A stretch of 28,478 bases of DNA from a virus. Positions 1 to 8,160 of this stretch are shown one piece after another. The stretch is taken from IMG/VR virus record IMGVR_UViG_3300005663_000170, positions 1 through 28,478 of that record. The stretch is one strand, 5' to 3'. Numbering within the stretch: the first letter of the stretch is position 1; each line of letters starts with the position of its first letter. Under the pieces are notes generated by a model. That model did no database searches. It saw only the letters and a list, made by a program, of their open reading frames with translations, and had not been told where the DNA came from. A program made the translations under genes and the position numbers.

Positions 1-204
1 AAGGCGTACAAAGCATTCGTCGCCGGGCTCGATGAAGAACTATTGATCGCCGAGGCCGAGGCTAATGCTGACGCCATGGGAAAGATCGCAGATCGCGTTG
101 CCAAAAAGAAAGAGCTGGCTGTGGACCTGAAGCACAAGCTTAGCGTGCTGGCCCGGTTCGCTTTGGCCAAGGCAATCAGCATCGCGTCTCACGGGATACT
201 CTAA
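1..204 (+). CDS. 3' end of an unknown gene (5' truncated by window)
   Basis: Frame 1 is open from the first base to a TAA at 202-204 and gives 67 residues with no start in view except an internal Met. The peptide is almost wholly alpha-helical in character, rich in Ala, Leu, Lys and Glu, and ends in SHGIL. No motif, cysteine cluster or membrane segment is visible, so I cannot name it. It converges on the resolvase gene, whose stop on the other strand begins two bases later, and no terminator hairpin lies between them. Codon use resembles the neighbouring structural genes. Confidence 0.6.
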   Translation, partial: KAYKAFVAGLDEELLIAEAEANADAMGKIADRVAKKKELAVDLKHKLSVLARFALAKAISIASHGIL

Positions 205-205
205 G

Positions 206-757
206 CTATTTGGACGACTTCTTTCGGACCCGAGCTTTCTTGGGCTCTCGACCAACGAAGGGGTAGCGCTTCAATCGCTTCACACGCTTGAGAAGCTTCC
301 CCTTTTCGTTTAGCTTTCCTTCCATCGTATACACAGCAATGGCGAGCGCGTCGGCCTCGTGTACACTGAGGTGGTTGAAATGCGATTTCATGGTCTCGAC
401 CCTACCGTAGCGGCTGTTCAGGTAGTTCTTCCACGAAGCGGAAGTAATTAGCTCTGTGGGGATTCCTCTGCTAGAGTTTACCGTGCAGAGAATACCCAGC
501 ATGATGTTGATGTACTCGCCCACCACTCCGCCGTTGCTTCCGGGTCTGGCCATGAATCTCTCCGCCACGACCAGATCAGGCTTGTGCTTCTCCAACAGAG
601 TAAAATAGCGGTTCCTGAAGCCCTTCGATTCCTTCTCGAAAGCATCCCGCTTCAAGTCCTTGATGCACAGGATGTAACCCGCTTCCAGAACCTTCGTGTC
701 CTCCATTACGGCGAACGCGAAATTTATCTTGCCTGGGTCTAGTGCTAGGATCTTCAT
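206..757 (-). CDS. RuvC-like Holliday junction resolvase
   Basis: The 183-residue product looks like a RuvC/RNase H-fold nuclease, which resolves branched DNA so that replicated phage genomes can be packaged. Visible motifs are the first strand LALDPGKINFAFAV with Asp7, a central strand LVVAERFMARP with Glu66, the SASWKNYL segment near residues 106-113 that matches the conserved RuvC lysine region, and HEADALAIAV with His133 and Asp136 as the C-terminal acidic site. The length fits the family (about 150-190). The last 30 residues are a strongly basic tail, probably for DNA binding. It is the only convincing minus-strand gene and is divergent from the gene at 843. Family assignment is fairly secure; the exact subfamily is not. 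Confidence 0.8.
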   Translation of the reverse strand: MKILALDPGKINFAFAVMEDTKVLEAGYILCIKDLKRDAFEKESKGFRNRYFTLLEKHKPDLVVAERFMARPGSNGGVVGEYINIMLGILCTVNSSRGIPTELITSASWKNYLNSRYGRVETMKSHFNHLSVHEADALAIAVYTMEGKLNEKGKLLKRVKRLKRYPFVGREPKKARVRKKSSK

Positions 758-784
758 GTGATGGTTATCCAGCCCGGTTTGACA

Positions 785-801
785 CTCATACTAAAGATAA
801 C
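785..801 (-). promoter_or_regulatory. promoter-like element for the resolvase gene
   Basis: Read on the minus strand, bases 801 to 785 give GTTATCTTTAGTATGAG, which contains a TAGTAT -10-like hexamer 31 bases upstream of the resolvase ATG. It resembles motifs upstream of three plus-strand genes (1451, 10228, 13395). No good -35 box is present at the standard distance, so this is a tentative call. Confidence 0.25.
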
Positions 802-842
802 CGTAGGGGTGGGGTACTTTTGATTACACTCTTGGAGAAAGA

Positions 843-1442
843 ATGTCAGGAAAATCAGTAGCTTCAGAGCTGGGGCAAATTCTTCGCAGCCTGCCCCAGA
901 TGAACGCTGAGGAACGAGAGATCGCAGTAGAGCGGCTGGCAATTTTCGGGGTAGAACCCCCAGAGGGTCCTGTGCGTCGTCCGGGCGTGGAGTGCCCTTT
1001 TACGCAAATGCAGGTCGTAAGTCCCTGTAATTTAACGAAATGCAAGTATCACATTGAAAACGAGTGGTCTAGGAACTGCCTACTGGAGTACCTTGAGGTG
1101 CAAGGTAGCGAGTCTCTGGCTGTGGAGGAGATTGCGTTCCTGTATAGCACCCCAACCGAGAAAGTCGAAGGCGTAATTAAGCAAGCGATGCTGCAACTAC
1201 GCGAAAACTCTAAGGAAACTATGGGTATCGTGGGGGGCTTTGAGAAGTCCGAGACACCCGATATTCAGGTGAATTTGGAAGAGGATGACGATTTCGTCAT
1301 TACTGCCGCGACCTTAGCGCCCCAGTTCCTAGAAAAGGTGAATGTTGCTCTGGAATCGGCCGCGCCTGCGGCTGACGTTTTCAACCACCCCGCCATTAGA
1401 CTTTTGGGCATACTTGACACTATTATTGGCGAACTAGACTAA
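843..1442 (+). CDS. Cys4 plus sigma-region-4-like HTH protein, putative transcription regulator
   Basis: The product is 199 residues; its ATG follows a good ribosome site (GGAGAAAG). It has four cysteines at 51, 62, 67 and 79 with spacing that could hold a metal. These are followed at about residues 90-122 by a segment of the form LAVEEIAFLYSTPTEKVEGV, which looks like the helix-turn-helix of sigma factor region 4. The C-terminal third (130-199) is acidic then helical. The combination suggests a DNA- or RNA-polymerase-binding regulator, and its place at the head of the late genes would suit a late-gene activator, but that role is inference. A structural zinc protein with a chance HTH resemblance is the alternative. 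Confidence 0.5.
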   Translation: MSGKSVASELGQILRSLPQMNAEEREIAVERLAIFGVEPPEGPVRRPGVECPFTQMQVVSPCNLTKCKYHIENEWSRNCLLEYLEVQGSESLAVEEIAFLYSTPTEKVEGVIKQAMLQLRENSKETMGIVGGFEKSETPDIQVNLEEDDDFVITAATLAPQFLEKVNVALESAAPAADVFNHPAIRLLGILDTIIGELD

Positions 1443-1450
1443 GAAGAGAC

Positions 1451-1468
1451 CTTATTATCTACATGTAG
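1451..1468 (+). promoter_or_regulatory. promoter-like motif overlapping a 10-bp palindrome
   Basis: The 57-base gap between two genes holds CTTATTATCTACATG (1451-1465), with a TATTAT hexamer at 1453-1458, and this overlaps the perfect palindrome CTACATGTAG at 1459-1468. The first part resembles the elements at 10228 and 13395. The palindrome could be an operator half-site pair or a short mRNA hairpin. No clear -35 element is present. Confidence 0.3.
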
Positions 1469-1499
1469 GAGTCTAACGCACTTGCGGGGAGAGAACTGT

Positions 1500-2300
1500 A
1501 TGTCTAATTCCGACAACTCGATTGATCGAGAGCAGCGAATGCTAGCTCGCCTTCGAGGTAAGATGGCCAGCAAGGTAGGACACCGGGCTGATCTGTACCT
1601 CGGTGATTACCGAACCATCAACCAGACCACGGCCCAGATCCTCATTGGTTACGGAGACCGTTTTGGCATTCCCACGGGAAATGACCTCACGGATTTCATG
1701 GTCAAGAGTTTCGCTGGACAGATTGTCCCGCAAATGGCAACCGCCAAGGTCCACGGTGATATCGAAGCAATTTCGGTTGTAGCTGAGATCTACCGCCCCA
1801 CTCGTCGTCTCGAAGAGGCGAACTCGATGACGGCCATCGCCAGCACCCAGTATGTCGATTCCGATATGGGAGAGACCTGGGAAGTGATGGGAGACGAGGA
1901 AACCAAGTACCTCGCTCGTGTCATGAAGGACGACATTGGGGCGATTCTTCAGGAGCGCCGCAACCGGATGACATCGCAGTTCACCGGCAAGGTCTGTCTA
2001 GCTAACGCGCTATCGGCTGGTATCAATCAGGTCGAGCAGGGCGCTCTGGTCCGCTTCTACTGGAACAGCTCAGTCCTACAGGGCGAGGTTACCCAGGTTC
2101 AGGAGAATGGCATCAAGATCAACGCCGAGGATGGCGGCACCTTCACGGTGCCCCGCGAGGCGGTGACTGAGGTTCTTCGCTGGAGCAGCAAGACCGAGAA
2201 CAACCTGAAGGAAACCCTTGGCGATTATTTCGAAAAAGCCTACGGTTTCGAGGATTACGGTCAGCAGCTAGCGAGAGACCTTAACGGCAGGTACAGATAG
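1500..2300 (+). CDS. unknown conserved-looking protein with a possible SH3-like barrel
   Basis: The start is placed at the ATG at 1500, giving 266 residues. The sequence GGGGAGAG just upstream is a strong ribosome site for it and would lie inside the gene if the TTG at 1482 were used. The N-terminal two thirds are mixed helix and strand with no catalytic motif I recognise. Residues of about 195-230 (ALVRFYWNSSVLQGEVTQVQ onward) alternate hydrophobic strands and a Gly turn like a small SH3/Tudor-type barrel. It lies in the run leading to the terminase, so a packaging or head-completion role is possible. I do not recognise the family. Confidence 0.65.
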   Translation: MSNSDNSIDREQRMLARLRGKMASKVGHRADLYLGDYRTINQTTAQILIGYGDRFGIPTGNDLTDFMVKSFAGQIVPQMATAKVHGDIEAISVVAEIYRPTRRLEEANSMTAIASTQYVDSDMGETWEVMGDEETKYLARVMKDDIGAILQERRNRMTSQFTGKVCLANALSAGINQVEQGALVRFYWNSSVLQGEVTQVQENGIKINAEDGGTFTVPREAVTEVLRWSSKTENNLKETLGDYFEKAYGFEDYGQQLARDLNGRYR

Positions 2301-2323
2301 ACTTCTTAGGGACAGGGAACACC

Positions 2324-2860
2324 ATGTCCGATGAGCGAGCTTTATCTAAGCCCCCTATTCTGCCTAAGGTTCCGACGGTTGATGCGCCTCCGCAACTCTC
2401 TCCCATTCCCCCGGTGGAGTTGCTTGATCGTCCTGACCTCTCAGACCAGAAGCTAGAGAACCGCCCAGAAATGGACGACTCTTTGCGCGGTAAGCGTGGG
2501 GGTGAGTTCAAGTCACCCTATATGCACAACCTACGCCGGGACCCGTCTCGCCAAAAGCGTGAAGATACGGAGCAGAGAGATCAGCTCCACGATCTAAGGA
2601 AGCAGCGCAAAGAGATCGACAAGCAGATCAACGATATCCGAAATCAGGATACTAGGATCAACCCCTACAACGTCAATACACATGTAGCGATTACGACCGA
2701 TGCTATCATTGCCGACTTGCGTAACATGGAGCAATCACCGTGGAGCGGCGAGCTTAGCACGCAGCGTGGCTACTCTCCGCTGCATACGTTGTTCAACGAC
2801 CAGTTCAGCGTGTCAGAAGAAGATGAGGAGTGGGAAAATGAACTACTTCTTGACTGCTGA
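2324..2860 (+). CDS. unknown proline-rich, coiled-coil protein
   Basis: The 178-residue protein starts at an ATG after an AGGGA ribosome site. Residues 1-45 are rich in proline (KPPILPKVPTVDAPPQ) and probably disordered. Residues of about 70-110 are a highly charged helix (KREDTEQRDQLHDLRKQRKE) likely to form a coiled coil. The C-terminus is acidic. No enzyme motif is visible. Its 3' end overlaps the next gene by 23 bases, so the two are probably translationally coupled. A small structural or packaging accessory protein is a reasonable guess from position only. Confidence 0.65.
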   Translation: MSDERALSKPPILPKVPTVDAPPQLSPIPPVELLDRPDLSDQKLENRPEMDDSLRGKRGGEFKSPYMHNLRRDPSRQKREDTEQRDQLHDLRKQRKEIDKQINDIRNQDTRINPYNVNTHVAITTDAIIADLRNMEQSPWSGELSTQRGYSPLHTLFNDQFSVSEEDEEWENELLLDC

Positions 2861-3185
2861 TGACATTAAGACTGGGCGGAAGTGCCTTCTTAACGGAAGG
2901 ATCGTAACACCTATTGGCATGCGCGGACGCAAAGTAAAGCTTGCTGAGGACGGACAGTGGCATCTCCACACTTTACTACAACCTCTTACGCAGGACCAGA
3001 TACGAGAAGAACTAATCTCCACAATGGCTGATTTGGTAGAGGGCAAGAGCATCTCCACCATGAAGGCTAAAGGGAGGGGAGTGGAGTTTGTTCTTAATGA
3101 CAATACACGGGTAGGGCTTACTATCACTGCGGGAGAAAATCTGGAGCTTAGCGTGCTCGATTCCGACGGCAAAAGGATACTGTAG
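2838..3185 (+). CDS. unknown 115-residue protein
   Basis: The ATG at 2838 was chosen because GAGGAG lies a few bases upstream. The longer open frame back to 2700 reads through the preceding gene in a different frame and gives an Arg/Ser/Cys-rich peptide with no protein-like character. The product begins MNYFLTADDIKTGRKCLLNG and ends in a series of short strands with charged turns, suggesting a small beta-rich domain. No family is recognised. It overlaps the upstream gene by 23 bases, and its stop codon abuts the ATG of the next gene, so it belongs to the same tightly packed operon. Confidence 0.65.
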   Translation: MNYFLTADDIKTGRKCLLNGRIVTPIGMRGRKVKLAEDGQWHLHTLLQPLTQDQIREELISTMADLVEGKSISTMKAKGRGVEFVLNDNTRVGLTITAGENLELSVLDSDGKRIL

Positions 3186-3815
3186 ATGCCCAGACCCAAA
3201 AGGACGCCGAAGGACAAAGACGCAGCCTCGGAGGCTCTACTGGACAACCTCACGAAAAAGGGTCAGGTCAAGGAAGAGCGTGACGAAGCTAACGATGACC
3301 CGTTTCTAGACCAAGACGGTGACATGCGTGTAGTCCCAACAAATGCGGATCTGTCGGGTCTGGTTTCGGACGAAGCCTCTATTAACTCTCTCCCGTTCAA
3401 AGAAATTCTCCGAAGAAATCTACAGGTTACACTGCGCGCCACCGAAATGGCCGAACTTGCTTACCACGCCAATCCTCGGCAGGGTACTGCTACAGCCCTA
3501 ACCTCGATGCAGAATTTGGCAACGGATCTCATCAAGGCCATCGAGGAGCGTCAAGATCCTATGGACTTGGCTTCTGAGGTTGAGGAAGCTGTTATCCAGC
3601 CCATGATTGCAGAGTTCATCAAGATTCTAACGTCCGAGGCTGAGCGCAAGCGTTCCGCTTTGATGGCTATTACACCCGCCGAGAATGCTGGTGTCGTTTC
3701 ACACGAGATGCGGGATCTTCTGGCAGGCATCAGAGGTGGTATGGACGAAGCATACGATGATGGTCGCCGAAAGCTAGAAGACCTCCTGTGCTCCAAGATC
3801 AAGAAGACTAAGTAA
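3186..3815 (+). CDS. unknown helical protein directly before the large terminase
   Basis: The 209-residue protein begins immediately after the preceding stop codon and ends in TAATG, sharing one base with the large terminase start. Residues 1-55 are charged and probably disordered. Residues 70-205 are nearly all helical (for example LPFKEILRRNLQVTLRATEM). Helical proteins in this position are often the small terminase subunit, which recognises phage DNA, but no helix-turn-helix is clear, so this is only a positional guess. The C-terminus is very basic (KIKKTK). Confidence 0.6.
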   Translation: MPRPKRTPKDKDAASEALLDNLTKKGQVKEERDEANDDPFLDQDGDMRVVPTNADLSGLVSDEASINSLPFKEILRRNLQVTLRATEMAELAYHANPRQGTATALTSMQNLATDLIKAIEERQDPMDLASEVEEAVIQPMIAEFIKILTSEAERKRSALMAITPAENAGVVSHEMRDLLAGIRGGMDEAYDDGRRKLEDLLCSKIKKTK

Positions 3816-5809
3816 TGGCGAAGGCTGCGGCAGAACAATGGTCACCGTCAAGTATGGTGGATGCGGCCCTGGCTTCTGACCTTGACCCTGGAATTTTCTC
3901 TACCATTGATGAGGGAGATGTACCCAAGTCTGGGAACTTTCTTGACTTCTGCATTAACAAGAAGTTCCTTAACGTACTGCCCTACCCCAGACAGGTCGAA
4001 GTGGGACTAATGTTCTTCGAGGAATATTGTCCCGACTGCTCGAACCCTGCTTGGCTTTTTGGTGACGAACGGGATCTAGATCTGTTCGACCAACCAATGG
4101 GAGAGATCCTAGAAAACATCAAATTGCTTGAGTTTGGCGTGTGCCCTAAATGCGGGCAGAATCGTAATGACTTCGTAAAGAAGGGATACTTCCATAACCC
4201 ATACGAACTGGCTGGATGCGCTGGACAGCGTTCCGGCAAGTCCGCAGTTATCGCCATGATTGCTGCCTATGTCCTTCATAGGTATTTGTGCATTCCTGAT
4301 CCTATTCGCACCTTAGGTCTGCTGTCGTCCTCTCAGCTATACATGAGTATGACCGCCATTTCCGCCGGTCAGGCCGAAGCGTCCTTGTGGACTCCCTTCA
4401 AGGAATACGTCGATCAGGCTCCTTGGTTTGTGGAGTACCACAAGCTTCTAGCTGATACAGGAGAGCGTCTAGGGACGGAACTACTACATCGACCTAGAAC
4501 ATTCCTCGTGTACCAACACAAGCGCATCGCTTGTATGTACGAAGCACCTAATAAGCGTCGTCTTCGTGGTAAGACTCGTTTCTTCACTGCAATTGATGAG
4601 ATCGGATGGATGGAGGCGGATGCCGCCAAGCAGTCTGTAACTATGTCTGCTGACGAAATTTCCGCTTCTCTAGACAACTCTTTGCGAACCGTCCGATCTA
4701 TGGTCGAGACCCTGCGCGAAAAGCGTAATCTCTTCAACCTACCAGACGGCTACGCCTGCAACATCTCCAGCCCCTCCGACAAGAACGACCGTATCATGCG
4801 GTCTGTGCGTTCCGCTCGCACCAATCGGAAGATCTACGCTTACCATTACCCGACCTGGGAAGCAAACCCATTCATTTCCCGTGCCAGCCTACAGCCCGAG
4901 TACGACAAGAGCAAGATGGTGGCCGAACGAGATTTCGGTGCCGTACCCCCGTTGGCAAATGATCCGTTCATTGACAACCCGAATTGCGTCGATCTTATGA
5001 TCGTGCCGGATCACAAGCACAATCTGATTCAAGTCAAGATGGCATATAACACGGACGACTTTGGCAACAAGACGAAGTACGCCTCCGTGAAGGTCCCACA
5101 CATCGACAAGCGAAAGCCTAGAATGCTTCTCGTGGATGCTGGAGAGAAGCGTAATCACTTTGCCGTTATGCTTATGACCTGGGACACGAAGATGAACCGT
5201 GCCCGAGTCGATTACGTTTTCGATGTTCCGCCGGAGGAGGGTATTCCGATCAATTTCGCTTTGATGTGGGAGCACTGCTTCCTACCGCTGGTACAGGGCT
5301 TGCTCATCAAGCACATGTTCTCGGATACATGGAACAGCACGGACTTGGTACAGAAGCTCCGACAGCACAAGGTAATGTCAGAGCAATACACTTTGAAATT
5401 CATGGACTTAATAGAGATAGCTGCACGTCTAAGCTCCGGCGAGCTGATGCTACCGAAGCCCGAGCTTCCCGTAGAGGATCTGAGGCTGACCTACGAGAAT
5501 CCGACCGAGTTCGTAGACGGGAAGCCCATTCTTGGTCTGATTTTACAGATGTTGACGGTTAGGCAGGTAGGACGACGGGTCGTAAAGCCAGTAAATGGCG
5601 AAGATGATATGTTCCGAGCCTTGGCTTTGGGCATGTATCACATCATCCGACCGGAGATCAAGAGGATCTACGCTGTGGATGCCGCAGGCGGGGCTGGCGG
5701 CAATCTGGGGGTTATCTCTAGTAGGAGTGCGGGGTCTGCCGGAATTGACCCAAGAAAACGCACATCAGGCGCTATTTTAGCGACAAAGCGCGGTTATCGC
5801 AACCGATAG
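3815..5809 (+). CDS. terL: terminase large subunit with zinc-binding insertion
   Basis: This 664-residue protein is the DNA-packaging motor and headful nuclease. The ATPase half has a Walker A motif GQRSGKS (137-143) and a Walker B motif FFTAIDE (256-262), with the catalytic Glu262. The nuclease half has the RNase H-like acidic residues Asp441 (MLLVDAGEKRNHFAVM) and Asp504 (HMFSDTWNS). Two CxxC pairs, Cys72/Cys75 and Cys110/Cys113, flank about 35 residues ahead of the Walker A and look like a zinc ribbon inserted in the N-terminal part. The gene starts in TAATG overlap with the upstream gene. It is slightly longer than typical TerL proteins because of the N-terminal region. Identification is strong; the zinc role is inferred. 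Confidence 0.92.
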   Translation: MAKAAAEQWSPSSMVDAALASDLDPGIFSTIDEGDVPKSGNFLDFCINKKFLNVLPYPRQVEVGLMFFEEYCPDCSNPAWLFGDERDLDLFDQPMGEILENIKLLEFGVCPKCGQNRNDFVKKGYFHNPYELAGCAGQRSGKSAVIAMIAAYVLHRYLCIPDPIRTLGLLSSSQLYMSMTAISAGQAEASLWTPFKEYVDQAPWFVEYHKLLADTGERLGTELLHRPRTFLVYQHKRIACMYEAPNKRRLRGKTRFFTAIDEIGWMEADAAKQSVTMSADEISASLDNSLRTVRSMVETLREKRNLFNLPDGYACNISSPSDKNDRIMRSVRSARTNRKIYAYHYPTWEANPFISRASLQPEYDKSKMVAERDFGAVPPLANDPFIDNPNCVDLMIVPDHKHNLIQVKMAYNTDDFGNKTKYASVKVPHIDKRKPRMLLVDAGEKRNHFAVMLMTWDTKMNRARVDYVFDVPPEEGIPINFALMWEHCFLPLVQGLLIKHMFSDTWNSTDLVQKLRQHKVMSEQYTLKFMDLIEIAARLSSGELMLPKPELPVEDLRLTYENPTEFVDGKPILGLILQMLTVRQVGRRVVKPVNGEDDMFRALALGMYHIIRPEIKRIYAVDAAGGAGGNLGVISSRSAGSAGIDPRKRTSGAILATKRGYRNR

Positions 5810-5819
5810 GAGGGCTCTC

Positions 5820-6131
5820 GTGGACGATTTCGTATCCAAGGTAGCGCAAAGACTAAAGCTTTCTAAGGACCAGACACGTAAACTTCGCACCACTGCGCAG
5901 GTTGCGGGTGTTGACTCCGAGAAGAAAGTGGAGGCTGTTCTAGCAGGTATTCAGCGGGGCGAGGCTAATGTTGCTGCGGCGAATCAGGCCCTTGTTCAGC
6001 CGGTGGAGTATCCGTCTCGCGTAGACGAATGTCCGATCTGCTATGCACGGATGACACCTGTAACCATTGCTGGCGCGAGACCTGCGTTCTTTTGCCCCGT
6101 CCACAACGTCTGCATGCCGACGACCGAGTAA
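5820..6131 (+). CDS. small zinc-finger protein between terminase and portal
   Basis: The 103-residue product uses a GTG start at 5820, supported by a strong AGGAGGG ribosome site at 5808-5814. The first 60 residues are helical and basic (VAQRLKLSKDQTRKLRTTAQ). The C-terminal part has DECPICYARM and, about 17 residues later, FFCPVHNVCMP, giving a likely four-ligand zinc site from two CxxC-like pairs. No enzyme motif is present. Position between TerL and portal suggests a packaging or head-vertex accessory role, which is inference. Confidence 0.7.
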   Translation: MDDFVSKVAQRLKLSKDQTRKLRTTAQVAGVDSEKKVEAVLAGIQRGEANVAAANQALVQPVEYPSRVDECPICYARMTPVTIAGARPAFFCPVHNVCMPTTE

Positions 6132-6134
6132 TCA

Positions 6135-8159
6135 ATGAAGTTTCATTTTGGACAAGGACGCGCCCGGACACCCCACGGAAGCCCCGGGGGGCGTATTGGC
6201 AAGACCAGGACTGCAACTGCTGGTGTTAGTAGTGGTAGTGGCATTGGTCCCGGCAGCGGTGGTGGTGGCGGAGGTTCAGGCTTCGGCGGAGGCGGAAACT
6301 ATGATGTTTCTCGCTTCAATCCTGTCCACGACAATCTAGAAATTGGATCGGTAATTGAAGATTGGATGCCCCGAGACCAAACTGGTCTCAACCAGATGTG
6401 GCGTCTGATTTATTTGCGCGACGCAATTGTTGGTCCGGCAGTCGATCTCTACTCCAACCTGCCGTACTCTGAGTGCAGGTTGACGGGTATTGACGATCCG
6501 GCTATCATGCGCGTCTATCAGGATACCATGGAGCGCCTGGACATCGTAACGATGATGCCAGAGCTGGTCCGTGAATTCCTCATGATTGGGCGATTCTGCT
6601 CATCCCTCATCTTCGACCGGCGTCAGGGCGTGTTCACGGACTGGACCACCCACGACCCGGACTTCCTGCGCATCGAGCCCATCCCTGTTCGTGGCTTCGA
6701 CCCCAAGATTGACCTTGTAGCGTCTCCGGCGCTAAAGAACTTTCTCCATTCTATGGACCCACGGGACATGGCGGTAAGAGACAACCTCCCGCTTGAGTTC
6801 TTCGATGAGTTCGAGAAGACGGGGACCTACAAGCTGAATCCTCTGAACACCTTGTTTGTGCCACGGCGCGCGAACCCCTACGATTACGTCGGTACGTCGT
6901 TCTTGACCCGTATCGTTAGTTTTTGGGCATTGGAGAAGTCTCTCATCGAGAGCACAGTAACCAATGCCCGACGCCGCACACGTTCTATCCTTCACGTCAC
7001 AGCGGGCCTTGACAACATGTGGGAGCCCACAGAAGACGAGTTGGAGGCTATATCCGGTCTATTTATCCAGGCTGACGAGGACCCGGTAGGCGCTGTTGTA
7101 ACCACCCGCACAGGTGTCGAGACTAACGAGGTCAAGGCGGGTATGGACTTCTGGAAACTCTCCGATGAGTGGGCCTTTCTTACAGAGGGCAAGATGCGCG
7201 CCCTCGGTATCTCGGACGCCTTTCTTAGTGGTGACGCGACCTACAATAACATGGAGACCGCCCTGTCGGTGTTTATGGAGTCTCTACGGACCCTGCGAGC
7301 CTACATGGACCGTCGCGTCTTCTACGAGAAGGTCTTTGCCACTATCGCCCGTGTTCACGGATTCATCAAGCCCGATGCCAGAAGTCGCCATCTCCGAGGC
7401 CCACGTATTGGTCAGACGCTAGAGTACAAGAACGCTATCAAGATCCCCCGCGAAGACCTTCTCATGCCAAAGATCGTCTGGGACAAGAAGCTCCAGCCCG
7501 AAGGCGATATGAACTTCCTTGAGATGCTTCAGTCAGCCGATGACGCTGGCGTTCCGGTCACGTTGAAGCAGTGGGCCTCTGGTGCCGGTCTCAACCTAGA
7601 AGAGATGATGGAAGAGTTGGAAGAGGACTCTCGCTACCGCAAGATGACAGCGGAGTGGCGCAAGCAGTTCACGGGAGACCAAGCCCTAGAGCAGGAAGTG
7701 ATGTCCAGCCTTGGACTCCGCTCGATCCCTGTGTGGGACGATCAGCACAACTTTCTGATATTGTCCTCTGACGAGGCCCTAGACGTTATTGAGCACTTCA
7801 CAAAGAGCCGACGTAATCTAGCCAAGCTCCGCAGTCCCGACGAAACCATGCGCACAATTAGTAGCCTGTTGGACGGAAATTCTATGAAGACTGAGCTTAT
7901 GGGTTATCTTCTAAGGCGGCTAGGAATCGGTAAAGCCCTCCCTATGGAGGACAATACCTACGAGGCTATTTCCGAGCACCTGTTCAAGATTGGTACACAA
8001 ACGGAGAGCGGCAAAAAGAAGAAGGCGGTACACGCTGAGTTCGAGACATTGGCGAAGATGATGACACCTCAGTTTTCCGACGGAGAGAAGAGCAAGCTTC
8101 TCGCCACGGCGACTAGGGATGTCTCACCGTTCTCTGCAAGTTCCGTGACGGGGAGTTAA
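6135..8159 (+). CDS. portal protein
   Basis: The 674-residue protein directly after the terminase genes has the features of a portal, the dodecameric ring through which DNA enters and leaves the head. The core starts near residue 75 with NQMWRLIYLRDAIVGPAVDL followed by a Tyr/Ser-rich strand, a pattern typical of portal clip and wing domains, and a long helical region lies in the second half. Residues 32-54 are an extreme Gly/Ser linker that separates a short basic N-terminus (residues 1-30) from the core. The C-terminal 80 residues are charged and helical. No strong ribosome site precedes the ATG, so translation may be coupled to the upstream stop three bases away. Identification rests on position, length and the N-terminal core pattern. 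Confidence 0.8.
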   Translation: MKFHFGQGRARTPHGSPGGRIGKTRTATAGVSSGSGIGPGSGGGGGGSGFGGGGNYDVSRFNPVHDNLEIGSVIEDWMPRDQTGLNQMWRLIYLRDAIVGPAVDLYSNLPYSECRLTGIDDPAIMRVYQDTMERLDIVTMMPELVREFLMIGRFCSSLIFDRRQGVFTDWTTHDPDFLRIEPIPVRGFDPKIDLVASPALKNFLHSMDPRDMAVRDNLPLEFFDEFEKTGTYKLNPLNTLFVPRRANPYDYVGTSFLTRIVSFWALEKSLIESTVTNARRRTRSILHVTAGLDNMWEPTEDELEAISGLFIQADEDPVGAVVTTRTGVETNEVKAGMDFWKLSDEWAFLTEGKMRALGISDAFLSGDATYNNMETALSVFMESLRTLRAYMDRRVFYEKVFATIARVHGFIKPDARSRHLRGPRIGQTLEYKNAIKIPREDLLMPKIVWDKKLQPEGDMNFLEMLQSADDAGVPVTLKQWASGAGLNLEEMMEELEEDSRYRKMTAEWRKQFTGDQALEQEVMSSLGLRSIPVWDDQHNFLILSSDEALDVIEHFTKSRRNLAKLRSPDETMRTISSLLDGNSMKTELMGYLLRRLGIGKALPMEDNTYEAISEHLFKIGTQTESGKKKKAVHAEFETLAKMMTPQFSDGEKSKLLATATRDVSPFSASSVTGS

Positions 8160-8160
8160 C

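Noticed and set aside
779-784. TTGACA as a -35 box for the gene at 843
   Set aside because: The bases 17 downstream (CGTAGG) do not resemble a -10 box, and the AT-rich hexamers nearby are too close.
1414-1419. TTGACA near the end of the gene at 843
   Set aside because: It lies within codons, and no -10 box occurs at proper spacing; TATTAT at 1421 is only one base away.
2700-2837. Upstream extension of the 115-residue protein
   Set aside because: The extension overlaps the preceding gene fully in another frame, and a good ribosome site precedes the ATG at 2838.
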